From positions 8,964,044-9,028,043 of the forward strand of contig NC_091355.1 in NCBI RefSeq assembly GCF_038502225.1: 64,000 nt of DNA, written 5' to 3'. Position 1 is the first letter of the stretch; each line of letters begins with the position of its first letter. This stretch comes from Cherax quadricarinatus. Its lineage: Eukaryota; Arthropoda; Malacostraca; Decapoda; Parastacidae. Positions 52,632 through 61,725 of the stretch are shown here, piece by piece. The translations under genes were made by a program, and so were the position numbers. Below the pieces are notes generated by a model. The model did no database searches. It was given only the letters and a program-made list of their open reading frames with translations, and was not told the DNA's origin.

Positions 52632-53379
52632 TATCAGAAACCTTCCCTATGAGGATAGACTAAGGGTCCTGAATCTGCACTCTCTAGAAAGACGTAGAAT
52701 TAGGGGGGATATGATTGAGGTGTATAAATGGAAGACAGGAATAAATAAAGGGGATGTAAATAGTGTGCTGAAAATATCTAGCCTAGACAGGACTCGCAGC
52801 AATGGTTTTAAGTTGGAAAAATTCAGATTCAGGAAGGATATAGGAAAGTACTGGTTTGGTAATAGAGTTGTGGATGAGTGGAACAAACTCCCAAGTACAG
52901 TTATAGAGGCCAGAACGTTGTGTAGCTTTAAAAATAGGTTGGATAAATACATGAGTGGATGTGGGTGGGTGTGAGTTGGACCTGATAGCTTGTGCTACCA
53001 GGTCGGTTGCCGTGTTCCTCCCTTAAGTCAATGTGACCTGACCTGACTGGGTTGGGTGCATTGGCTTAAGGCCAGTAGGCCTGCTGCAGTGTTCCTTCGT
53101 TCTTATGTTCTTATGTACGACTGGCTTTCCATGCGTTTGAATCGTGTCCGTTCCGTGAGTTGCTTTCAACTGCGTTTTTTTTTTCTATTTCGCGAGTCCG
53201 GCGCCTCATATATTTTATAATGGTCCGCCACCTTGATTATCTTGGTAAAAAAAAAAAATACTTGTGAAACCGCATTGAAACTTGATAATTATATGTTAAT
53301 GAAGGTGATTTAAGAATTATATCCGTTATTAACGATTTCAATATTTTCCACAGTCATGAAAAATACAAAGATAGCGAAA

Positions 53380-53575
53380 GGTGTTAGGTAAATGTCTAAT
53401 TCAACAACAGGTAAATGGACAGATAGATGCAGCTAACGTGACATTTTATTGTGGCAACGTTTCGCTCAACAGGAGCTTTAAGCTCCTGTTGAGCGAAACT
53501 GCCACAAAATGTCGCATTGGTTGCATCTGTGTCCTTTTACCTAACATTTTGTCGGTAATTCTACCATTATTATAG
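53380..53575. mobile_element. palindromic hammerhead-family element, family 2 copy
   Basis: Inverted arms CATTTTATTGTGGCAACG and the GCCACAAAATGTCGCATTG side around GCTCAACAGGAGCTTTAAG. The right end CCTAACATTTTGTCGGTAAT matches the outer ends of the 52465 and 54437 copies. Confidence 0.7.
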
Positions 53576-53589
53576 CAAAACTTAACCCT

Positions 53590-53665
53590 TATTTGTGCGA
53601 CGTTTCGCCCATGTGAGGTTTTATCAGGTTGGCGAAACGTTGTGCTAGTAACTGTCTCCTTTTGC
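53590..53665. mobile_element. hammerhead-family fragment
   Basis: CGACGTTTCGCCCATGTGAG, then GTTTTATCAGG; on the - strand this reads CCTGATAAAACC...GGGCGAAACGTCG, a core with G8 changed to A. A second GGCGAAACGTTG follows at 53631. Confidence 0.5.
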
Positions 53666-54257
53666 CTTATATCTTTTAATCACTTGTCTGCTTCAGTATA
53701 CTTCCAATTTCTCTAGTAGGCTGAGTGTGACAATAGGTCTAATCGCTCTCGGGGTGAATATTCTTCGTTGATACATAATTTTTTATACATGGGGACACTT
53801 GCCTGGGGTTTTAAAATTACACCACAGAAGAATGCTAGTGGTGCTGACTTCTTGTATAATTTTCGTCATGATGGTTGCAGGTGTACGTGGAATTACCTGT
53901 GTTGCGCCTCTGCCACATCTCTGCCGAGCACCCTTATTTATCTCATTTCACCTCATCATAAATTATAAATAGTTTGCTTAACATTTCAGATGAAAGTATG
54001 AATAAGCTAAAAGTGTCTTCTGAGAAATTATATATAGGTTTTTTGCATTCGAGTGAGTGTTTTTGTACAGATATCGGCAAATTGATAGAGGGGCGGCGCG
54101 GGGCTGGCATCACCGCGTCAGTTTTCCATAGTTTGTGGTGGTGGGTGGACGTTACTTTTTCATCCTCCTTCTGTCTTCAGTGAAATTTCGTAGCCATAAG
54201 AAAGTACCTGAAAAGAGAATTTATTTGTCTTATTACGACTTGCGCGTGTTAATCAAA
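53666..54257. other. unique sequence, possible 5' region of a gene
   Basis: Mostly AT-rich, with a short CpG-rich patch at 54086-54117 (GGGGCGGCGCGGGG). It lies just upstream of the candidate exon at 54258 and could hold its promoter and leader. Confidence 0.3.
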
Positions 54258-54416
54258 ATGTCGTCAGTGAATGATATACAAGCTAAAATGAGGGCGAATC
54301 TGTTTGTAAGTATGAGAAGGAGGAAAGAGAAGCTGGAGACATGTAGTCTTGAGAGAATGCCAGATAAGAAGAAGAATACAGAGGACAACTACTTCACCTT
54401 GAGACGCCAACGATGG
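54258..54416 (+). CDS. candidate first coding exon of an unknown gene
   Basis: ATG in AATCAAAATG context, 53 codons (MSSVNDIQAKMRANLFV through NYFTLRRQRW), then a strong donor GTAAGT right after CGATGG, phase 0. The peptide is highly charged with a basic MRRRKEKLE stretch. I do not recognise it. No continuing exon is visible downstream, where repeats fill the sequence, so it would need a long intron. The balanced composition and strong donor argue for a real exon; chance is possible. Confidence 0.35.
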
Positions 54417-54436
54417 GTAAGTTACTGGTCTGTTTA

Positions 54437-54636
54437 TGTTGGTAGAATTACCGACAGTATGTTAGGTAAAAGGACACATGTGCAGCTAATGGACATTTTT
54501 TCTTTTGTGGCAACGTTTCGCTCCCCAGGAGAGCACTTCAGCAGACCTACTGGCCCATTCTAGGCAGTGAATGTAGTTGAGTGGTTCAGAGAACCGACAA
54601 GTTGATAAATTAAGACATGTGCAACACTTATGCTGC
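54437..54636 (-). mobile_element. hammerhead-family ends (family 2 and family 4)
   Basis: 54437-54545 is a reversed family 2 unit (GGTAGAATTACCGACAGTAT at its outer end; GGCAACGTTTCGCTCC is the reversed core). 54598-54630 (CAAGTTGATAAATTAAGACA, TGTGCAACACTT) is the reversed outer end of the family 4 element whose forward end lies at 56790-56870. Confidence 0.6.
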
Positions 54637-56617
54637 TTTCCAGGGCATAGTTCTAGCTGCTCAGTCAAATTATGTTCCAAATAGGGAAATCAGATCAAAC
54701 AAAAATGATCCTAAATGGATGAACAATAGATTAAAATATCTGATTGGTCAAAAGAGAGGCTTATATAGGCAAATCAAAAGAGGAGAGGGGCAATTAAGAA
54801 ATCGATATATTCAGTTAAAGAGAGAAATAAAAAAGGGAATTAGAAAAGCAAAAAGAGATTATGAGGTTAAAGTTGCAAGAGAATCGAAGACTAACCCAAA
54901 AGGATTCTTTCAAGTATACAGAAGTAAGATCAGGGACAAGATAGGCCCACTCAAAAGTTCCTCGGGTCAGCTCACTGACAGTGATAAGGAAATGTGTAGA
55001 ATTTTTAACACATACTTCCTCTCAGTTTTTACACAGGAGGATACCAGCGATATTCCAGTAATGATAAATTATGTAGAACAGGACGATAATAAACTGTGCA
55101 CTATTAGGGTCACAAGTGACATGGTCCTTAGGCAAATAGATAAATTAAAACCTAACAAATCCCCAGGCCCTGATGAACTGTATGCAAGGGTTCTAAAGGA
55201 ATGTAAAGAGGAGCTTAGCACACCTTTGGCTAATCTTTTCAACATATCACTACAAACTGGCATGGTGCCAGATAAGTGGAAAATGGCAAATGTGATACCT
55301 ATTTTCAAAACAGGTGACAGGTCCTTAGCTTCGAACTATAGACCAATAAGCCTAACCTCCATAGTGGGAAAATTTATGGAATCAATAATTGCCGAGGCAG
55401 TTCGTAGCCACCTTGAAAAGCATAAATTAATCAACGAATCTCAGCATGGTTTTACAAAGGGGCGTTCCTGCCTTACGAATTTATTAACTTTTTTCACTAA
55501 GGTATTTGAGGAGGTAGATCATGGTAATGAATATGATATTGTGTATATGGACTTCAGTAAGGCTTTTGACAGGGTCCCACATCAGAGACTATTGAGGAAA
55601 ATTAAAGCACATGGAATAGGAGGAGAAATTTTTTCCTGGATAGAGGCATGGTTGACAAATAGGCAGCAGAGAGTTTGCATAAATGGGGAGAAATCAGAGT
55701 GGGGAAGCGTCACGAGCGGTGTTCCACAGGGGTCAGTGTTGGGCCCCCTGCTGTTCACAATCTACATAAACGACATAGATGAGGGCATAAAGAGCGACAT
55801 CGGCAAGTTTGCCGATGACACCAAAATAGGCCGTCGAATTCATTCTGACGAGGACATTCGAGCACTCCAGGAAGATTTGAATAGACTGATGCAGTGGTCG
55901 GAGAAGTGGCAGATGCAGTTTAATATAGACAAATGCAAAGTTCTAAATGTTGGACAGGACAATAACCATGCCACATATAAACTAAATAATGTAGATCTTA
56001 ATATTACGGATTGCGAAAAAGATTTAGGAGTTCTGGTTAGCAGTAATCTGAAACCAAGACAACAGTGCATAAGTGTTCGCAATAAAGCTAATAGAATCCT
56101 TGGCTTCATATCAAGAAGCATAAATAATAGGAGTCCTCAGGTTGTTCTTCAACTCTATACATCCTTGGTTAGGCCTCATTTAGATTATGCTGCACAGTTT
56201 TGGTCACCGTATTACAGAATGGATATAAATTCTCTGGAAAATGTACAAAGGAGGATGACAAAGATGATCCCATGTATCAGAAACCTTCCCTATGAGGATA
56301 GACTAAGGGCCCTGAAACTGCACTCTCTAGAAAGACGTAGAATTAGGGGGGATATGATTGAGGTGTATAAGTGGAAGACAGGAATAAATAAAGGGGATGT
56401 AAATAGTTTGCTGAAAATATCTAGCCTAGACAGGACTCGCAGCAATGGTTTTAAGTTGGAAAAATTCAGATTCAGGAAGGATACAGGAAAGTACTGGTTT
56501 GGTAATAGAGTTGTGGATGAGTGGAACAAACTCCCAAGTACCGTTATAGAGGCCAGAACGTTGTGTAGCTTTAAAAATAGGTTGGATAAATACATGAGTA
56601 GATGTGGGTGGGTGTGA
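54617..56617 (+). CDS. CR1-like LINE reverse transcriptase, 666 codons open
   Basis: RT and C-terminal region of a CR1-type LINE. Linker KNDPKWMNNRLKYLIGQKRG at ~34, basic coil region, LKPNKSPGPDELYARVLKE at ~184, NYRPISLTSIVGKFM, motif A YMDFSKAFDRVPHQRL at ~309, motif [21 protein letters not shown] at ~366, catalytic FADDTKIGRR at ~397, MQWSEKWQMQFNIDKCKVLN, and a conserved C-terminus (RNLPYEDRLRALKLHSLERR; FRFRKDTGKYWFGNRVVDEW). The first few residues (MCNTYAA) come from flanking DNA. No stop or frame shift, so this is a recent insertion, but the endonuclease is absent. Confidence 0.88.
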   Translation: MCNTYAAFQGIVLAAQSNYVPNREIRSNKNDPKWMNNRLKYLIGQKRGLYRQIKRGEGQLRNRYIQLKREIKKGIRKAKRDYEVKVARESKTNPKGFFQVYRSKIRDKIGPLKSSSGQLTDSDKEMCRIFNTYFLSVFTQEDTSDIPVMINYVEQDDNKLCTIRVTSDMVLRQIDKLKPNKSPGPDELYARVLKECKEELSTPLANLFNISLQTGMVPDKWKMANVIPIFKTGDRSLASNYRPISLTSIVGKFMESIIAEAVRSHLEKHKLINESQHGFTKGRSCLTNLLTFFTKVFEEVDHGNEYDIVYMDFSKAFDRVPHQRLLRKIKAHGIGGEIFSWIEAWLTNRQQRVCINGEKSEWGSVTSGVPQGSVLGPLLFTIYINDIDEGIKSDIGKFADDTKIGRRIHSDEDIRALQEDLNRLMQWSEKWQMQFNIDKCKVLNVGQDNNHATYKLNNVDLNITDCEKDLGVLVSSNLKPRQQCISVRNKANRILGFISRSINNRSPQVVLQLYTSLVRPHLDYAAQFWSPYYRMDINSLENVQRRMTKMIPCIRNLPYEDRLRALKLHSLERRRIRGDMIEVYKWKTGINKGDVNSLLKISSLDRTRSNGFKLEKFRFRKDTGKYWFGNRVVDEWNKLPSTVIEARTLCSFKNRLDKYMSRCGWV

Positions 56618-56789
56618 GTTAGACCTGATAGCTTGTGCTAACAGGTCGGTTGCCGTGTTCCTCCCTTAAGTCAATGTGACCTGACCTGACTAGGTTGGGT
56701 GCATTGGCTTAAGCCGGTAGGAGACTTGGACCTGCCTCGCATGGGCCAGTAGGCCTTCTGCAGTGTTCCTTCGTTCTTATGTTCTTATA
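54640..56789 (+). mobile_element. CR1-like LINE, copy E, RT intact
   Basis: 5'-truncated (begins TTCCAGGGCATAGTTCTAGC) and complete at 3' with GTTCCTTCGTTCTTATGTTC ending the octamer tail. Bracketed by inverted family 4 ends (54598-54630 and 56790-56870), as if it had landed inside such an element. Confidence 0.9.
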
Positions 56790-56872
56790 CAAAGGACTGA
56801 TGAAGCCACTGTGTGGCGAAACGTTTCCTCATTAAAGATACTCAAGTGTTGCATATGCGTCTAATTTATCAT
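56790..56872 (+). ncRNA. hammerhead-like core with exact CUGAUGA box, family 4
   Basis: CTGATGA (56797-56803), A, stem II GCCAC-TGT-GTGGC, GAAA (56818-56821), CGTT, with AGGA upstream and TCCT downstream able to form stem I. Followed by CAAGTGTTGCATATGCGTC, the outer end of the element. The closest match to the hammerhead consensus in the window; the extra A before stem II is again present. Confidence 0.6.
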
Positions 56873-56885
56873 TCTAGACAGGTTT

Positions 56886-57142
56886 AACTCGCACCCATGC
56901 ACACCCATTCTCCGGGGGAGAGTTAGCCAGTCATGTAAACCCAAGAAAGTCGGTGCGTCATCCAGGACTGTTTTATTTCCATTATGGCCCTTCAGTCTTG
57001 TTCCCCCAGGATACCAGCCACATTAGTCGACTAACCCCCAGGTACCTACTTACTGCTAGGTGGACAGGGACAGCAGGTATAAGGAAACATGCCCAATGTT
57101 TCCACCTGGCCGGGGATTGAACCACGGACACTGCCAGTGTCC
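56886..57142 (-). mobile_element. tRNA-derived SINE, copy C
   Basis: On the - strand: B box GGTTCAATCCCC, AAACATTGGGCATGTTTCC, GGTACCTGGGGGTTAGTCG, ATAATGGAAATAAAACAG and GACTTTCTTGGGTTTACATG, in the order of copy B. The A-box end is damaged. Confidence 0.8.
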
Positions 57143-57827
57143 TACCTAGTTAGGTCAGGTCACATTCACTTATGGAGCACGGCATCTGACCTAGTAGCAC
57201 AAGCTAGCCAGGTCCAATTCACACCCACTTGTGTATTTATCCAACCTATTTTTAAAACTACACAACGTTTTAGCCTCTAACTATACTGGGGAGTTTGTTC
57301 CATTCGTCCACAACTCTTACCAAACCAGTGCTTTCCTATATCCTTCCTGAATCTGAATTTTTCCAACTTGAAATCATTGCTGCGAGTCCTGTCTTGGCTA
57401 GATATTTTTGGCACGCTATTTACATCCCCTTTATATATTCCTGTTTTCCATTTATACACCTCAATCATATCCCCCCTAATTCTACGCCTTTCTAGAGTGC
57501 AGATTCAGGGCCCTCAGTCTATCCTCATTGGGAGCATTTCTGATACATGGGCTCAACTTTGTCATCCTCCTTTGTACGTTTTCCAGAGCATTTATATCCA
57601 TTCTGTAATACGGTGACCAAAACTGTGCAGCATAATCTAGATGAGGCATAACCAAGGATATATAGAGTTGAAGAACAACCTGAGAATTCCTATTATTTGT
57701 GCCTCTTGATATAAAGCCAAGGATTCTGTTCGCTTTATTGCAAACACTTATGCACTTTGTCTTGGTTTTGAACATCAAAATGGTATACAATACCGACAGG
57801 TTGGTAGGTAAGACACGTAGGCAACTT

Positions 57828-57873
57828 TATTCCGAAACGTTTCGCCTACACAGTAGGCTTCTTCAGTCGAATA
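57828..57873 (-). ncRNA. hammerhead-like core
   Basis: Same sequence as 51242-51287: CTGAAGA, GCCTAC/GTAGGC stem, GAAACGTT, stem I TATTCGA/TCGGAATA. Confidence 0.55.
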
Positions 57874-58258
57874 CAGAAAGTAGGCAGGAACAGTAGAGAT
57901 GTGAAGACGATGTAATCAGTCCATCACCCTTGAAGTCGTAGAATTTGAGGTGGTCAGTCCCTCGGCCTGGAGAAGTTCAGTTCCATAGTCAGGAACTATC
58001 TGAAGATCAAGCGACAGTGCGGAGACTTAAATACTGTCGGAAGGAGAGGTGCAGAGTAGTAGTAGTAGTAGTAGTGAGAATGTAGCCACTGAGAGGTCAG
58101 GTCCCTCTCAGATCCAACAGTTCTCACTGGAAGGGTTGTCTAAGGCGTTTTCTGTACCAAGAGGCCATGTGTTGCAGTGTCTGACAAGATGAACATCAAA
58201 ATGGTATACAATACCGAGAGGTTGGTATGTAAGACACATAGGCAACAGTAGGCAACTT

Positions 58259-58304
58259 TATTCCGAAACGTTTCGCCTACACAGTAGGCTTCTTCAGTCG
58301 AATA
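58259..58304 (-). ncRNA. hammerhead-like core, second direct unit
   Basis: Identical core 431 bp from the previous one, same strand. Confidence 0.55.
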
Positions 58305-58630
58305 CAGAAAGTAGGCAGGAACAGTAGAGATGTGAAGACGATGTAATCAGTCCATCACCCTTAGACAACCCTTCCAGTGAGAACTGTTGGATCTGAGAGG
58401 GACCTGACCTCTCAGTGGCTACATTCTCACTACTACTACTACTACTACTCTGCACCTCTCCTTCCGACAGTATTTAAGTCTCCGCACTGTCGCTTGATCT
58501 TCAGATAGTTCCTGACTATGGAACTGAACTTCTCCAGGCCGAGGGACTGACCACCTCAAATTCTACGACTTCAAGGGTGATGGACTGATTACATCGTCTT
58601 CACATCTCTACTGTTCCTGCCTACTTTCTG

Positions 58631-58676
58631 TATTCGACTGAAGAAGCCTACTGTGTAGGCGAAACGTTTCGGAATA
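58631..58676 (+). ncRNA. hammerhead-like core, inverted unit
   Basis: Core on the + strand in the inverted arm, identical to the other family 1 cores. Confidence 0.55.
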
Positions 58677-59296
58677 AAGTTGCCTACTATTGCCTATGTG
58701 TCTTGGTTTTAAATTACTGCTAACGAGAACTCCCAAATCCTTTTCGTAATCAGTAATATTGAGATATACATCATTTAGTTTATATTATACATCATTTAGT
58801 TTATATGTGGCATGGTTATTTTCCTGTCCAGTGTTTAGAACTTTGCATTTTTCTATATTAAACTGCATCTGCCACTTCTCCGAGCACTGTAGCAGTTTAT
58901 TCAAATTTTGCTGGAGTGCTCTAGTGTCCTCGTCAGAATTAATTCGACGGCCTATTTTGGTGTCAAAGGCAAACTTGCTTATGTCGCTGTTTATTCCCTC
59001 ATCTATGTCGTTTATGTAGATCGTGAACAACAGGGGGCCCAACACTGACCCACGTGGAACACCGCTCGTGACGCTTCCCCACTCTGATTTCTTCCCATTT
59101 ATGGAAACTCTCTGCTGTCTATTTGTGAACCATGCCTCTATCCAGGAAAAAATTCCTCCTATTCCGTGTGCCTTAATTTTCCTCAATAGTCTCTGATGTG
59201 GGACTATCGAAAGCCTTACTGAAGTCCATATACACAATATCACATTCATTACCATGATCTACCTCCTCAAATACCTTATTGAAAAAAGTTAATAAA

Positions 59297-59343
59297 TTCG
59301 TAACGAATCTGAGCACGGTTTTGTAAAACCGTGCTCAGATTCG
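59297..59343. repeat. perfect short inverted repeat inside CR1-like copy F
   Basis: ACGAATCTGAGCACGGTTTT is followed, after one G, by TAAAACCGTGCTCAGATTCG and T. The sister copy E has an unrelated ~18-bp sequence in place of the left arm. Confidence 0.9.
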
Positions 59344-59559
59344 TTGATCAATTTATGCATATAGGAATGGAGGAATAATGCAGAAGGCCTACTGGCCCAT
59401 ACAAGGCAGGTCCTTATCAAAACCTCCGCCACCCAAAGCTATGTTGATAGTTCTTGGCAGTATATCGGGTTTAAAATCTGTATAGCTAAGTGTTTTACCA
59501 ATTAGAAGCAGCCTTATTTCTTTGTGATTATGTTTAATAGGTTGGACAAATATGTACGT

Positions 59560-59745
59560 GACACTGTTTGGACTGTAGCTCTTCTCCAAGCTGAGAGACT
59601 GACCACCTCAAAACTGTCTTCGAGGGTGATGGACCGATTACATTTCTTTACATTTCTACTGCTTCTGCTGCCTCCTCTGTATTCGACTGAAGAAGTCTAC
59701 TGCGTAGGCGAAACGTTTCAGAATAAAGATGGTGGAAGCTGAAGA
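59560..59745 (+). mobile_element. family 1 hammerhead-element fragment
   Basis: Single diverged unit end: CTGAGAGACTGACCACCTCA, GGTGATGGACCGATTACAT, then the core at 59680-59725 (CTGAAGA, stem GTCTAC/GTAGGC with a G-U pair, GAAACGTT). Confidence 0.75.
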
Positions 59746-60414
59746 CACCGATGAGTCATAGGGATGTTAGGAAGTTTCCCCTTTTTTTTTTTAGATTCAG
59801 GGAAGATAAAATTATAACGAGTTGGATAAGGAAGCGGTTTATTGTAGATTCCAGAGATCATCGTCCCGGCGGCCCGGTCATAGACCAGACCTGCTTGATG
59901 ACCTAACCAGTCGGTTGTCTACATGCAGTTCAAGGTGGGGTACTGCCACAGTTAATAACCTAGGGCATAACTCACCAAGACAAGATCAGATCTTCCTTTA
60001 AAAGTGCAAAGTATGACATAATCCCTTTCCTTCAGTTAAGTTAGGCTAGTTTAGGTTTGCTTCGATTTAGGGAGTTTTATTTCGCTTTTATTTTTTTAAT
60101 TATGGGGTTATGCCCAACGCGGGTTTTTTTGCACAAACACCTGTTCAACGTAGGGGCACTGCAGCCCGGCTAATCAGGAACTTAAAGAACTTTATTAAGT
60201 TCCTTGATGTAAATCCCTCTGTCGGGCAAGTAACACTATTTGCGTTAACTTATTTTTAGGCCTTTTAAAAGCCTTTCAAGGGGTCATGAAATTTTTGACA
60301 TGGCCTCTATCCAATAAGGGGACTCCTCGTCATCCAGAAGTGATTAGCTCCTCAGGTGGAGTGAAGAATTGAGATATGTCGTTCTAGGCTTGGGAGTGGA
60401 TGGTATATTATACT
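59746..60414. other. no gene recognised
   Basis: Unique-looking sequence. GTCCCGGCGGCCCGGTCATA at ~59860 faintly recalls the CR1-like terminal module. Nothing else was seen. Confidence 0.45.
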
Positions 60415-61725
60415 CAGTATATCTAAAATTCTGGAGAGGGCGGTGTATTCTCAAGTAGTTAAGTACCTTAATGACAACAGCATTCTCCATAGCTATCAAT
60501 CGGGCTTTAGAAGATCCTACTCAACCGACACCTCCCTTATTAATCTGATGGATTACCTGAGAACTGAAATGTCAAAGGGGAACCTCATAGGTATGGTAAC
60601 CTTAGACCTGCAAAAGGCCTTCGATACTGTCAACCACAATATATTATGTAAGAAACTTCAAGCTATCGGTATAGGTTCTGTAGACTGGTTTAAGTCCTAC
60701 CTTAGCAACAGGAGACAAATAGTCAAAATCAACAAAACGGAATCAGAACCCCTGCCGATAACATGTGGAGTTCCCCAAGGTAGTATTCTGGGTCCCTTAT
60801 TATTATGTTATGTCAATGATATGCCTATCAGTGTCAAGTGCAAACTCCTACTGTATGCAGATGACAGTGCTCTGTTAGTGACAGGTAAAGACCCACAAGA
60901 TATTGCTAATGTTTTAACACTGGAACTGGAGTCCTGCAGCAAATGGTTAGTAGACAACAAACTATCATTACACCTAGGGAAAACTGAAGCCATTCTCTTT
61001 GGCACGAAACAAACTGAGAAGGGTAAATAATTTTAATGTTCAGTGTAATGGGGAGCCCATCACTTTGGTTTCATCAGTAAAATATCTGGGAATCCCCTTT
61101 GATCCATGCATGTCAGGAGAATTGATAGGGAACAGTGTAGTAAAGAAAGCGAATGCCAGACTGAAGTTCCTGTATAGACAAGCACAGTGTCTACCTACTG
61201 AGGCTCGCAGGACCCTATGTCTAGCCCTTATACAATGCCATATGGATTACGCTTGCTCTTCATGGTACTCTGCCTTGACAAAAAAACTGAAAGATAGACT
61301 GCAAATCACCCAGAACAAAATCGTAAGATTCATCCTGGGGCTGGGACCAAGAGAACATGTAGGCCAGGATGAATTACAGCAGTTGGATATGCTGAATGTT
61401 GAAGACAGAGTAAAACAACTGAAGCTAAATCATGTTTATAAAATTGCTCACAAACAGTGTCCAGAATATCTTGCTGTCAATTTTGTCAAGGTTGGGAACC
61501 AAAGCAATCATAGTACCAGGGGGGAGAGAGCACAACTTTGTAGTACCCACAGTCATTGGCCAGGCGTCAAACACCTTTTATTGTACAGCAATAAAGGAAT
61601 GGAACAGACTACCCGCACATGTCAAAGCCAGTCATAGCATGAACCAGTTCAAGAAGAATGCCAAAAGGTGTCTGATGAATGTAGCTACAGAAAGGGAGGG
61701 GAATGATTTTCTATTTTTTAGCTAA
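60415..61725 (+). pseudogene. L2-like LINE reverse transcriptase, frameshifted
   Basis: First frame to 61030: KILERAVYSQVVKYLND, YQSGFRRSYSTDTSL, motif A TLDLQKAFDTVNHNIL, motif B CGVPQGSILGPLLL, catalytic LLYADDSALL at ~60852, NKLSLHLGKTEAILFG. A frame shift at ~61005-61025 moves to 60999-61637 (VSSVKYLGIPFDPCM, GLGPREHVGQDELQQLDMLN), and a second near 61500 moves to 61432-61725 (IKEWNRLPAHVKASHSMNQF). The YADD box is intact. Confidence 0.85.

Larger units (their letters stand above)
49788..52974 (+). pseudogene. CR1-like LINE ORF2, copy D
   Basis: Endonuclease C-terminus TEPTRGNNLLDLVLASRE and ESDHKSLSF, linker KNDPKWINNRLKHLIGQKRG, RT 50432-51043 (LKPNKSPGPDELYARVLKE, NYRPISLTSIVGKFM, YMDFSKAFDRVPHQRL), motif [19 protein letters not shown] up to the insertion at 51206, then FADDTKIGRRIHSDEDI at ~51990 and the thumb and C-terminus to 52974. 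Breaks: frame shift near 50240, a 1-2 bp loss near 51030, a 12-bp loss before KSDIS, and the two insertions. Confidence 0.88.
49743..53116 (+). mobile_element. CR1-like LINE, copy D, with two hammerhead-element insertions
   Basis: Starts in the endonuclease (NFRILESSDFLDTIQD), runs through RT to a 3' UTR and ends CTTCGTTCTTATGTTCTTATG, an octamer-type CR1 tail. Insertions at 51206-51948 and 52465-52631 are each flanked by duplications. Confidence 0.9.
57770..58698. mobile_element. hammerhead-bearing retrozyme-like element, family 1, long copy
   Basis: Flanked by TGTCTTGGTTTT (57758-57769, 58699-58710) in CR1-like copy F. Architecture as at 51206: a long direct unit, a truncated direct unit starting at ~58190, and a long inverted unit (58363-58698) that is the reverse complement of ~57815-58145. 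Cores of the direct pair are again 431 bp apart. A (TAG)n run lies at 58058-58075 and, inverted, at 58429-58449. No coding capacity. Confidence 0.82.
57277..59255 (-). pseudogene. CR1-like LINE RT, copy F
   Basis: On the - strand: YMDFSKAF-type region damaged near 59215, then [35 protein letters not shown] (Q changed to R in motif B) and FAFDTKIGRRINSDEDT, where the catalytic FADD has become FAFD. The remainder (RNKANRILGFISR-type) follows after the insertion. The loss of a catalytic Asp plus frame breaks make it dead. Confidence 0.85.
57150..59375 (-). mobile_element. CR1-like LINE, copy F, split by a hammerhead element
   Basis: Reverse copy: 3' UTR and C-terminal coding at 57150-57769, RT at 58699-59300, and a rearranged stretch with an inverted repeat at 59297-59343. 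The two halves rejoin at TGTCTTGGTTTT once the insertion is removed. Confidence 0.88.
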
